In this document: positions 1-8,409 of the stretch, in pieces
Layout: every line of letters begins with the position of its first letter
How positions within the stretch are numbered: position 1 is the first letter of the stretch
Translations under genes and position numbers: made by a program
Origin: Chondrus crispus
Taxonomy: Eukaryota; Rhodophyta; Florideophyceae; Gigartinales; Gigartinaceae
Assembly: GCF_000350225.1 (NCBI RefSeq)
Contig: NW_005179206.1
Coordinates: forward strand, 1 to 64,000
Reading direction: 5' to 3'
Length of the DNA stretch: 64,000 nucleotides
The notes under the pieces: model-generated
Told to the model about the DNA's origin: nothing
The model's input: the letters and a program-made list of their open reading frames with translations, nothing else
Databases searched by the model: none

Positions 1-2
1 GC

Positions 3-3000
3 GGTGCGCTCGGAACGATCCAAGCCACAGAGCACCGCATTCCCCTCGAACCGGGAACGAAACCGATTCGTTCTATGCCCTATCGGAAGGGCCCGGCCAT
101 GCGCGAAATGGTCGCGAAGGAGGTCAACAAGATGTTGAACGCAGGGGTTATCGAACCCGCCAGCACCGAGTGGGCGTCCCCGGTGGTGCTCGTACCGAAG
201 AAAGACGGCTCTCTTCGGTTCTGCGTGGACTACCGGCGTCTCAACGCGAAGACTGCAGCGGATTCGTATCCGCTGCCGCGTATGGACGACTGCATCGACT
301 CTTTAGGAGATGCAGCCGTCTTTACGACGCTGGACTGCAATTCCGGATATTGGCAGATCCCGGTCGCTCCGGAGGACCGGGATAAGACTACCTTCACGAC
401 ACATATGGGTACGTACCGCCATTTGCGCATGCCGTTTGGATTAAAAGGGGCACCGGCCACCTTCCAACGTGCCCTCGATATCATACTCTCCGGAGTCCGC
501 TGGCAAATATGCCTCGTCTATCTCGATGACGTTATCGTGTTCTCGCGTACGGACGCGGAACACGCAAGGCATCTCGATACCGTCTTGAGCTTGTTGCGGA
601 GTGCCGGCATCTCCCTCAAGCTCAAGAAGTGCAGCTTCTTCCGTCCGAAGGTGCACTACCTGGGGCACGTTATATCCCCAGGTAAGTTGAGCGTGGCTGA
701 TACGGCAATCGACGCGTTCAAGACGTTCACGTTCCCGAGGACGTTGACGCAGGTGCGCTCGTTCCTCGGGGCGTGTAACGTGTATCGTCGCTTCGTCAAG
801 GGCTTCTCGAAGATTGCCCGTCCGTTAACCGATATAACGCGCAAGGACTCGGATCACGATTTCGATAACCCAACGGAGGTTCAGCTTCAGGCTTTCGAAA
901 GCCTGAAGGCGGCGATGATCTCCCCGCCGATCCTCGCGCTACCACGGTACGGCCGACCGTACCTGTTGGACACTGACGCCAGTGCATATCAACTCGGGTG
1001 CACCCTCCTACAGGAGCACGACGAACCAAACGATTGGCGCCCCGTTGGGTACTGGTCGTACTCGCTAAGCGATAGCGAACGGAACTACAGCGCTACGGAG
1101 CGTGAGTGCTTCGCCGTGGTGTGGGCCGTCCGCACACTGCGGCCGTATATCGAAGGAACCAAGTTCACCGTTCGGACGGATCACGACGCCCTCCGATGGC
1201 TCATGTCGCTCACGGAGAGCTCAGGAAGACTCACCCGGTGGCGGCTACGTCTGGCTGAATACGATTTCACCATTCAGTACCGCCCCGGGCGCGTGCATCA
1301 GGTGCCCGATGCCCTGTCACGACTCGTGTCGCCGAAGGTCGCCGATGACCCTCGCCCCGCCGTCGAGGTGGATGACGACATCCCCACTTTCGACGGGGGC
1401 ACGACAGTTCGAGACGTATCGAACGAGCTCGCGGAACACGCCTGTACCGCGAGCTGCGATCATCAGACCGTCCATGTCTTCGTAACGACACGGAACCAAG
1501 CCGAAGCCCGAACAAGGTCGCGCGTACGGACGCGTGACGAACCGCGAGGTGACGACGAAGCCCCCGCTCTTCAAGGACCCAATTCGTTTTGGGAAGAGAA
1601 CGACGAGTTCGACGCCGCCGATATACAGCGCGCCGAAGACCCCGAGGCTGGCGCGCTCGACTCCCCGGTCGCCCCACCGCAGGACGACCTTCCGGCCCCT
1701 CTTACGATAGAGGAGATAGCCGAGGAGCAACGCGTGGATGACTTCTGCCAAACCGTTTTGGCACGACAGTCAGAGTCCCGGGACTCCGCGTTCTTCGAGG
1801 ACCACCAAGGGGTGCTCAAACGGAGACACCCCTTCGACCCTGATATCGTTCAAGTCGTGGTACCTCGGACGCTCCGCGCCAGGCTCCTTCGCCTGTGCCA
1901 CAACCCGGCCATCGCGGGGCACCCGGGCCAGAACCGTATGTACTACGCACTTCGACGCGAGTACTACTGGCCCCACCTGGCTGCAGACGTGGCAGCCACG
2001 GTGCGAGGGTGTCGGACCTGCGCGATGAACCGGGTCAAGCTGAGGAAACATCTCAATCGATTGAGATTGTTCCCAGCTACGAGGCCTCTCGAGAGCCTCG
2101 CCATCGACATCTTGGGGCCGCTCCCCAAGACGAGGACAGGAAAACGATTCCTGCTCGTGATTACGGACCGTTTTAGCAAGCTGACGCAAGTCGTGGCGCT
2201 CCGCACGATAACCGCGTACACGGTTGCAGTTGCGTTCTGCGACTCGTGGGTGTTCAAGTATGGCGTCCCCCGCACGTTGCTTTCGGACAACGGCCCTCAG
2301 TTTAATGCCAAGTTCTTCCACAGCACGTGCCGTGTTCTGGGGATAACGAATTTGTACACTTCGGCGTACCATCCCCAGACGAACGGGCAAGTCGAGCGAT
2401 ATAACCGAACAATCGCCTCGATGCTGCGGAACTACGTAGGTGAACACCAGGACGACTGGGATGTGTACGTGGGGCCGCTTACGTATGCGTACAACTCCCA
2501 CGTACATCGCACCACACGCACCACGCCGTTTGAGCTCGTGCTCAGCAGGCCCCCGATGGAGTTCTCGCTCCGACGGACGGAAGGCGACGCGCCCCCTGCC
2601 GACAGGGGGAACCCACGTGCCGAGTTCCTCAAGACCCTGGACTCGACTATCCAAAAGGCCTACGGAAGCCTTCGGCGAACGCAAGCTCGCTATAAACGCG
2701 ACTTCGACAAGCGTATTCGGCGCATCAAGTTGCGCCTCAAGGCAGGTGACTACGTATATCTGAACCCCACCGATGGGGGGAAGACATCAAACAAGCTGGC
2801 CTCCCCGGCTGTCGGACCGTACCGAGTTCTCGCGAACGACCAGCGCACCGTCACGATCGATCGTGATGGAGTTACAGAGCGCGTCTCGGCAGACCGCTGC
2901 GTCTACGCACCCCCGCCGGCGAACGTGCCAAGGGCGAGCACGACTACCCCCGAGGACCTTGCCGACAAGATCAATGAAGGCACACAGTATGCTGTCGAAC

Positions 3001-3191
3001 GGCTACTCAAGCATCGCGTCATGGAGGATGGAACTACGGAGTTCCTCATTAAGTGGGCAGACTATGACGCTCCCACATGGACAGCGCGTACCCACATCCC
3101 CGAGGAGTTGGTGTCTCGTTACGCACGAAGACTCCGAGCGCGTACAGGGAGAGACCTTACCTCAGAAGTGAACGCGGACGTTCACTCTTGA
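3..3191 (+). CDS. pol: Gypsy-1 Pol: RT, RNase H, integrase, chromodomain (5' partial)
   Basis: The frame is open from the left edge (first full codon at 3) to the stop at 3191; its start is outside the window. Seen in order: reverse transcriptase with the YLDD catalytic box at 519-530; RNase H around 950-1330 with DTDASAYQLG and a TDHDALRWL segment; integrase with the HHCC zinc-binding segment at about 1890-2035, then the catalytic core with ITDRF, LSDNGPQF and HPQTNGQVERYNRT (about 2105-2410); a GPY/F-type motif (AVGPYRV) near 2815; and a C-terminal chromodomain-like segment (YAVERLL... FLIKWADYD... TWTA) at about 2985-3110. The family copies element RNA into DNA and inserts it; the chromodomain is known in related elements to guide integration to marked chromatin. 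It faces the antisense gene tail to tail. Confidence 0.95.
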   Translation, partial: GALGTIQATEHRIPLEPGTKPIRSMPYRKGPAMREMVAKEVNKMLNAGVIEPASTEWASPVVLVPKKDGSLRFCVDYRRLNAKTAADSYPLPRMDDCIDSLGDAAVFTTLDCNSGYWQIPVAPEDRDKTTFTTHMGTYRHLRMPFGLKGAPATFQRALDIILSGVRWQICLVYLDDVIVFSRTDAEHARHLDTVLSLLRSAGISLKLKKCSFFRPKVHYLGHVISPGKLSVADTAIDAFKTFTFPRTLTQVRSFLGACNVYRRFVKGFSKIARPLTDITRKDSDHDFDNPTEVQLQAFESLKAAMISPPILALPRYGRPYLLDTDASAYQLGCTLLQEHDEPNDWRPVGYWSYSLSDSERNYSATERECFAVVWAVRTLRPYIEGTKFTVRTDHDALRWLMSLTESSGRLTRWRLRLAEYDFTIQYRPGRVHQVPDALSRLVSPKVADDPRPAVEVDDDIPTFDGGTTVRDVSNELAEHACTASCDHQTVHVFVTTRNQAEARTRSRVRTRDEPRGDDEAPALQGPNSFWEENDEFDAADIQRAEDPEAGALDSPVAPPQDDLPAPLTIEEIAEEQRVDDFCQTVLARQSESRDSAFFEDHQGVLKRRHPFDPDIVQVVVPRTLRARLLRLCHNPAIAGHPGQNRMYYALRREYYWPHLAADVAATVRGCRTCAMNRVKLRKHLNRLRLFPATRPLESLAIDILGPLPKTRTGKRFLLVITDRFSKLTQVVALRTITAYTVAVAFCDSWVFKYGVPRTLLSDNGPQFNAKFFHSTCRVLGITNLYTSAYHPQTNGQVERYNRTIASMLRNYVGEHQDDWDVYVGPLTYAYNSHVHRTTRTTPFELVLSRPPMEFSLRRTEGDAPPADRGNPRAEFLKTLDSTIQKAYGSLRRTQARYKRDFDKRIRRIKLRLKAGDYVYLNPTDGGKTSNKLASPAVGPYRVLANDQRTVTIDRDGVTERVSADRCVYAPPPANVPRASTTTPEDLADKINEGTQYAVERLLKHRVMEDGTTEFLIKWADYDAPTWTARTHIPEELVSRYARRLRARTGRDLTSEVNADVHS

Positions 3192-3225
3192 GGAGGGGAC
3201 CCTCAACCGCTTCGTTACGGATTAA
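3160..3225 (+). promoter_or_regulatory. Palindrome, purine run and conserved block at the end of Gypsy-1 pol
   Basis: The last codons of pol contain the imperfect palindrome GAACGCGGACGTTC (3170-3183), followed by a purine-rich run (GAGGAGGGGA, ending near 3199) and then CCTCAACCGCTTCGTTACGG. The palindrome plus purine run recurs just before the 3' LTR (7676-7708), and the same arrangement is seen in Gypsy-2 (42553-42603). It looks like an internal second polypurine tract; that role is inference. Confidence 0.6.
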
Positions 3226-5137
3226 CTTCCGTCTCGAATTAAACTCACCCCGCGGGCTTAGGACGAAAGGGGACGCGCGAAGGGACAGGTGTCTCCAAAG
3301 AACAGCAACGGAATCAGTCGCGAGAAGCCAAGACGTATTGGCAACCGAGAGCTCCCGTACGCAAACCAAAGGAAGCGAGCAGCACGAGCTGCGCCATGAT
3401 GGCACCTCGTCACGGACTGTGGACAATGAGCCCTCGAGCAGGGAGACGATCTCCCGGAACGATACAGTCGCCCCGCGGTCGCCACAAGTTTCGCCTACAT
3501 GGGGACAGCTGTCCTGCGCGCACCGGTTCGTACCAGCTGCGCTATACGGAAGGGGTCCGCGATCCCGAGACCCCTGCGACGACGAAGGACGCACCTCGGC
3601 ACTAGATGGCAACGACAAGTACGCTGCAGACCGAGCAAGGGGAGGGAAGAGACAGTACGAGCCGCCGTCGGCTGATACACTCGAGATCAGAGCCCCAACA
3701 AACAGCCACGGCCATACCCTAAATAAGGGAGAAAAATTAGTGGATCGCGAAATTACACTGGGAGACAGTGCCCTTACATGACGTCCAAGCGCACGTGATA
3801 CGTACAACGCGCAAGGGACGTTCGGACGGCGACGCGTGGGAAGAGTACAGCGTGTACCCACCGACCGGGACACGCTACCGGAGCCCGACCATGGAGGGGC
3901 GCGGTCCCGATGCTGCCCCCTCCAGAATTGTCAAACCGGCGGAATGCGCAGAAGTCCGACGCACGGGGCGTCCCGAAAGCGGAGCAGGCACCAAGACCAG
4001 CGACTCGAGACGCTGCGCAAGGAAGTCATCCAGCGGTGGGTACGGCACGCGAGTAACGAACCCGCCAGTCCTCGCCGCCTCCCACCGTTGGTTCGCAAGG
4101 GGACTCGAGAACCCCACACCGAGGCGACGAACGCCAACTCCGCGTGTGGAATTGGGGAGTATCGAGCTCCGCCAGGGCCATCCACACGACCATGCGGACG
4201 AGCCGCTCTGGCGATGAGAGAGGGGACGACTCCTCCCCCTTCCCCCACATGCCAAGGTCTCTTACCCCTCTCCGCTCATCGTCAAGAGCACGGGCGGTGG
4301 AGACTACAGTACGGAGCGCGACGTCGCGCGGGGAAGGGGACGCGTCAGGCGGACGACCGCATTCACCACGAGGAGTCTGCCCCCTCGCCATAACCCCGCG
4401 GACCCGAGCCCCGGCGCCAGGGGAGAGAAGACGGCGCCCTCTCCATCCCCTGGCGGACGATTCGGGTCGTCCACCAACCGCTCTCTTACCCATCTGCCCT
4501 CGCCATCGGAGGCGAGGGGCGCGACGACAAGGACAATACCGCGCTGTGCCCTCGCCCACGGAGGCGAGGGGCGCGATGAGAAGGACAATACCGCGCTGTG
4601 CCCTCGCCCACGGAGGCGAGGGGCGCGATGAGAAGATATACACCGCCCGCCGCGCCCTCGCTCGAACGGCGAGGGGCGCGACCCGGAAGACAGTATCACG
4701 AGCGGTGCCCTCGCCACCGGAGGCGAGGGCCGCGATGAGAACTACAGGTCCCTCGGGCCTTGCCCTCGTCCGAGTACGACGACGACCTCGAGAAGGGAGG
4801 ACAAGACGCGGTACACGCACGAGCATGATCGCGCCCACCAGAGACCCTTTCGTAAGAGGGAGAAGAATCGCGCGGAGCCCTATCGAAAGCCGACTCGGAG
4901 GGCTCGACCAACCTCACGCGCCGCAAGGGCGTCGAGACCCCCGCGGCAAGCCATGTCGCAGAAGGAGAAAAATATACATAGGAGAAGCCCGAGGAGCACT
5001 ATCGAGGCTCGGCTTCGAGGAAAGGAGAGGAACTGTACGACGGACATCGCGTGCACAAAAGAGACGGGATTGACTTTACGCAGAGATGGGGACGGTTGGA
5101 AGAACATACCCCCGATGGGTATAACGGGACGACCCGT
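3226..5137. other. Gypsy-1 spacer between pol and the antisense gene
   Basis: About 1.9 kb of GC-rich DNA between the stop of pol and the stop of the antisense gene. Several overlapping open frames of 100-300 codons cross it on both strands, but they overlap each other, show no family motif and have no counterpart in the matching part of Gypsy-2. I therefore do not call them genes. The clear structure in it is the hairpin minisatellite at 4496-4735. Confidence 0.6.
4496..4735. repeat. Hairpin minisatellite, about five units of 52-54 bp
   Basis: Five imperfect units start near 4496, 4548, 4600, 4653 and 4707. Each has an inverted-repeat core of the form GCCCTCGCC, a loop of about four to six bases, and GGCGAGGGG, followed by GCGCGA and a less conserved linker. 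Units two and three are nearly identical. The same core in a 57-bp unit lies at the equivalent place in Gypsy-2 (41476-41703). Confidence 0.85.
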
Positions 5138-7405
5138 TCACTGGTTTGTGCGGTTGGGCGGCGAAGCGACCCCCGACCCGTAAAGGCTCGGGGGACAGTA
5201 ACTGGGGTGATGAGGCGGCTCTGCCGCGTGCTCCGCCAGTGGGGGCAGCGCCACCTCACTGTGGCGGGTCCAGCGATGCCCACTGCTCTGAGGATCCGGG
5301 ACGTTGCCCACCGTAGCGGCCTCGTACCCCGTCTGCTCGTAGAGATCCCGCCTGATCGGGTGTGGCGTCGACGAAGACGCCACGCGAAGGCTTCGGAGGT
5401 CGTCCCGCTCGCGGCGGTACCGGTCACGTTCGACGGTAGTCCGCTCCAGAAGGCTCGCTTGACGATCAGAGGACTGGCGTGACGCGGCTAACTCGTTGCG
5501 TACACGGCGCAGCTCGGACACGGACGACGCGCGGTCCGCCTCGAGGCGACGTGCTTCGTCGCTTCGCGCCAAGTACCAGCTCGCGAGTGTGCCAAGGAGA
5601 CCGCCCACCTGCCAAGTGCGATCGGCAGCGCGACCCAAGGCATGGACTAACGACGGAACGGCCCTGACGTCCTCTCCCTCCAACGTCGCGTGGCGTATGG
5701 ACGCCACTTGGGGCGCCTCACGCGGCAGCACCGCACTGAGGGGAGGAACAGGGGGGACCGGAGGACTCGCCACCGGACCGAAGTCGCTTTCGGCGAGAAA
5801 AGTCTCGAACAGCGGGTCCGCACGTGCAAAAGGATGGGGAGCGGGCTCACTGTCCAAATCGCGATATCGCTTCTTTCGCGCTTCACGCGAGGCGGAGCCG
5901 ACTCCGCCCCCGCTCCTGACGTGCTCCGAAGAGGACGCCGGCGCCACCTGGCGCGCCACGAAGGCGTCAGCACGATGGTCATACACGAGGAAGGAGGACC
6001 GCTCGCCGGTAGTGAAATCGGGCCAGCGCCGACGCTGGCTTTCGCTCACCTCGCAAGCCCGATGCATGAGCCCGAGAGCGAACCCGTACGACCAAGGCAC
6101 ATGCTGGTTACTCCGCTCGAGCGGATGAAGGGGGACGTTGGGGAGGTCCCACGCAACCCTCCCCAAGTAGGCCAGCACCTCGAGGGGCTGGACAAACACG
6201 CGTCCGTGAATGGACACTTCGTTCATGAACGCATTCCCGAGGGCCCAGGCCCACTCCCTCTCTACGTTGTGCATTAAGTCTGCATAAGCCGGATGCTGAG
6301 CATTTGAGCACGCCACACCGAAGTGCTTGAGCACATACGAGAGCAGCGGATGAACTCCCAACGAAGGGAAGGTCTCCCGTATCACTGCAGGGAGCCGGGG
6401 GAAGTCGTGGGGGGACAGGCCTCCTTCGAAGGAAGCGTGACGGAAAACGCGCCCGTCCTCCTCCTCGGAATGGCGATACGCCGACCAATCGTGAGGAGCA
6501 ATGGCGACTCCGTGTAGTCTCATCAGCGAGCACGCTGATTTCTGCAAGGCGACGCGCGCCCTCGAGTACGCGAAAGGACGGGGGCTCACATAGGGACTAC
6601 CCACGTGGGACAAGACGAATTCGCGAGGGGCCGACCCCTCGCGGTGGAGGAGATACGTGGCCATGCGATCCACGTATTCTACCTCACCGAGGCTGTACGC
6701 AAACGTGCGATCGCAGGGGATGGCAGAAGGGATTTGATACGCCGCACCGCCACCTTCTGCCAGCAGGCGCCCCAGAACGAGCGAGGCCTCCTCTACGCTT
6801 CCGGCTCCGTAGACCTTCCGGATGCGTAGCAAATCGGGACGAAGTTGCTCCCGCGCCAGCAGCTCCCCGACAGTAATGCCGGCACGGGCAAAGCGGCACC
6901 ACGCGAACCTTAGACGGGCCAGGGGCAACGGGGCGGAACGCTCGAGCGCCGCCCCGTACCACTCGGATGGAGCCTCGACCACCGCGGGGGCTTGACCCGC
7001 CGGATCCTGAGGCGTCTCAGGATGTTCGCCAACGCGAGGGCCGCTGCCCGATCTCCCGCGCGAATCCGTCGCGCCGGGAAGCGCGGCTGTAGCGCCCCCG
7101 ACGGGGCCTGCATCGACAGGCAGACGAGGGGCGGTGGCGGAGGGGATCAGTTCGACAGAGGACGTCGACTCCCGAGAGACACGAGCTCGCTGAAATGGCT
7201 GTACAGTAATCCAAGGACGCCCGATTGCCCCGGCGCGACACGGAACGTGCCCAGCCGGGGCCGCGACTTCCGCCGTCGACGGCGGAAGGGAAGCGGCGCC
7301 TCCGGGAGATTGCGACGAAGGACACGGCTGCGAAGAGCAGGGAGTTACGGAGCTCGACGGAGTAGCGACGGACGCGACGAACCGACCATCGGAGGGCGAC
7401 GTCAT
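5138..7405 (-). CDS. Gypsy-1 antisense gene, about 755-residue protein of unknown function
   Basis: A long open frame on the strand opposite pol. The frame is open upstream to 7648, but I place the start at 7405 (MTSPSDGRF) because similarity with the Gypsy-2 antisense protein begins there (a residue I precedes M in both) and lengths then match (about 755 and 762). The protein has a low-complexity Ser/Pro/Ala N-terminus, a conserved middle (DRTFAYS, YVSPRP, FPSLGVHPLL, LKHFG, VEREWAW, HVPWSY), a basic KKRYRDLD segment that could be a nuclear signal, a charged, probably coiled-coil segment of about 80 residues (SDEARRLE to RYRRERDDL), and a conserved tail (HHPSYCPP). I recognise no known family. 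Antisense frames between pol and the 3' LTR are known in some plant Gypsy elements; homology to those is untested. Confidence 0.85.
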   Translation of the reverse strand: MTSPSDGRFVASVATPSSSVTPCSSQPCPSSQSPGGAASLPPSTAEVAAPAGHVPCRAGAIGRPWITVQPFQRARVSRESTSSVELIPSATAPRLPVDAGPVGGATAALPGATDSRGRSGSGPRVGEHPETPQDPAGQAPAVVEAPSEWYGAALERSAPLPLARLRFAWCRFARAGITVGELLAREQLRPDLLRIRKVYGAGSVEEASLVLGRLLAEGGGAAYQIPSAIPCDRTFAYSLGEVEYVDRMATYLLHREGSAPREFVLSHVGSPYVSPRPFAYSRARVALQKSACSLMRLHGVAIAPHDWSAYRHSEEEDGRVFRHASFEGGLSPHDFPRLPAVIRETFPSLGVHPLLSYVLKHFGVACSNAQHPAYADLMHNVEREWAWALGNAFMNEVSIHGRVFVQPLEVLAYLGRVAWDLPNVPLHPLERSNQHVPWSYGFALGLMHRACEVSESQRRRWPDFTTGERSSFLVYDHRADAFVARQVAPASSSEHVRSGGGVGSASREARKKRYRDLDSEPAPHPFARADPLFETFLAESDFGPVASPPVPPVPPLSAVLPREAPQVASIRHATLEGEDVRAVPSLVHALGRAADRTWQVGGLLGTLASWYLARSDEARRLEADRASSVSELRRVRNELAASRQSSDRQASLLERTTVERDRYRRERDDLRSLRVASSSTPHPIRRDLYEQTGYEAATVGNVPDPQSSGHRWTRHSEVALPPLAEHAAEPPHHPSYCPPSLYGSGVASPPNRTNQ

Positions 7406-7675
7406 GATGACCCCGACACCGAGGCCTCCGACGAAGAGGGACAGGACAGCGGGGGCGCAGCGACCCGAGTCCGGAAAAGGAAATAACAAGAGAGGCGCAC
7501 CGATGCGCGGACGGAGAAGGAGCGAACGGCAGAGGACAAGATGGCCAATAGGGGGAACGGGGTGGACGATAGATAACTCTGAGCAACGCGAGGACGGGTG
7601 AGGTGGAACCCGGGTCAAATCCAGGACTACAGGGAGGGGATCCGACATGGTCGAATCTACAAGCCCGAGACTGCT

Positions 7676-7708
7676 GAACGCGGACGTTCAGTCTTGAGGG
7701 GGGGGCCG
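7676..7708 (+). promoter_or_regulatory. Gypsy-1 3' polypurine tract with palindrome
   Basis: The palindrome GAACGCGGACGTTC is followed by AGTCTTGAGGGGGGGGCCG, which ends directly against the LTR start at 7709. A polypurine tract beside the 3' LTR primes plus-strand DNA synthesis in this family. The whole block repeats the sequence at the end of pol (3170-3200). Confidence 0.8.
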
Positions 7709-7766
7709 TGTAGCATAACCCCCCCCCTGGGGCTTTAGATTAGATTAGATCAAGAACTAGATCAGC

Positions 7767-7989
7767 TACTGTAGAGCGTCGAGCTCTACAGTACAACTGC
7801 GCGTGTCCACGTGTACACCACGGGGACAGGGGACACGCGCATACACGTGCACACGTGTACAGCGCGCGAACGAAGCGCGTACGCACCACGAGTAATACGT
7901 GTACTGTCAGCCTCGACATAGCTGACAGTATTACAGTGCAGGCCGACCTGCACTACAGTAGCCCACTACCGCACCGAGGTACTGTAGTG
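7767..7989 (+). promoter_or_regulatory. Serial hairpins in Gypsy-1 U3
   Basis: Four perfect inverted repeats follow each other: TACTGTAGAGC/GCTCTACAGTA (7767-7793), TACTGTCAGC/GCTGACAGTA (7902-7930), AGTGCAGG/CCTGCACT (7935-7954) and CACTACAGTA/TACTGTAGTG (7951-7989; it shares bases with the third, so the two are alternatives). They end just upstream of the AT-rich core promoter. The Gypsy-2 LTR has hairpins at corresponding positions with partly different stem sequences. Confidence 0.75.
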
Positions 7990-8004
7990 TTATGATAGAT
8001 TGTT

Positions 8005-8064
8005 TTGTATATTAAATATGGAGCGGACCGACGGCGGCGGAAGGGGACAAGCACGGGCTTGTCC
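8005..8064 (+). promoter_or_regulatory. Gypsy-1 core promoter and stem-loop
   Basis: An AT-rich TATA-like stretch (TATATTAAATATGG, about 8007-8020) is followed within about 30 bp by the perfect stem GGACAAGC/GCTTGTCC with loop ACGG (8045-8064). The TATA-like block and the stem-loop are both present in the Gypsy-2 LTR. Transcription start is not visible; placing the stem-loop in the transcribed R region is inference from its distance. Confidence 0.55.
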
Positions 8065-8409
8065 TCAACCGACCGCCAAGGTGAGTCCACCCAGCTTATT
8101 CTAAACGTCGCCTTCGCTCTCCGCGCGCGTTTAGTCGGAGCCGAGCCGGAGTGGACGCGCAGCACGCGAGCGAGCACGGAACCGCCTCCGCCCGTCAGCA
8201 CTGGTACGTCACCCAGTGCTGCTCCGGGGCGTCGAGGCGTCGATCCGCTCGTGCGTGCGCGCGTCCCTGCTCGCTCCCGCTCTACCACCGCTACCCGGGC
8301 CCGAGCCCGGTTCCGTAGCTGGTTGGCTCGCTTCACCCCTTCTCCGAACCGGGGTCTACAGGTCGAACTGCGCATACACCTCCAGTCGTCGGGGGGTGCT
8401 TATGCTACA

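Larger units (their letters stand above)
1..8409 (+). mobile_element. Gypsy-1, Ty3/Gypsy chromovirus, right part only
   Basis: The element enters from the left edge inside pol and ends at 8409 in the terminal bases of a TG...CA LTR. Order on the plus strand is pol (to 3191), spacer, an antisense gene (7405 to 5138), a polypurine tract and the 3' LTR (7709-8409). The RT, RNase H, integrase, GPY/F and chromodomain order is that of chromoviruses. It lies directly against Copia C1 (base 8410 onward), so it is inserted in C1; gag, protease and the 5' LTR lie left of the window. Pol and the antisense gene are open over the visible part, so this part looks whole. It is a diverged relative of Gypsy-2 in this window. 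Confidence 0.93.
7709..8409 (+). repeat. Gypsy-1 3' LTR (701 bp)
   Basis: It starts TGTAGCATAACC after the purine tract and ends ...TTATGCTACA at the junction with Copia C1. Similarity in order and in short blocks to the 600-bp Gypsy-2 LTR (GATTAGAT blocks, ATTAAATATG then AGCGGACC, GGGGCGTCGAGGCGT) supports both ends. The U3 part holds a run of hairpins (7767-7989), then the AT-rich core promoter, then a stem-loop (8045-8064). The bases after it, TCACA, are the predicted target duplication; the partner lies left of the window. Confidence 0.88.

Noticed and set aside
1770-2684. 304-codon frame antisense to Gypsy-1 integrase
   Set aside because: No counterpart in Gypsy-2 pol, no motif; explained by GC-rich codon bias on the other strand.
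3077-3873. Overlapping frames of about 235 codons on both strands after pol
   Set aside because: They overlap each other, lack recognisable motifs, and are not found in Gypsy-2.
4026-5073. Frames of 270 and 309 codons across the Gypsy-1 minisatellite
   Set aside because: Open because the repeats are GC-rich and lack stops; products are Arg-rich low-complexity and not conserved.
7406-7648. Upstream 81-codon extension of the Gypsy-1 antisense frame
   Set aside because: No match in the Gypsy-2 protein; the conserved start is at 7405.
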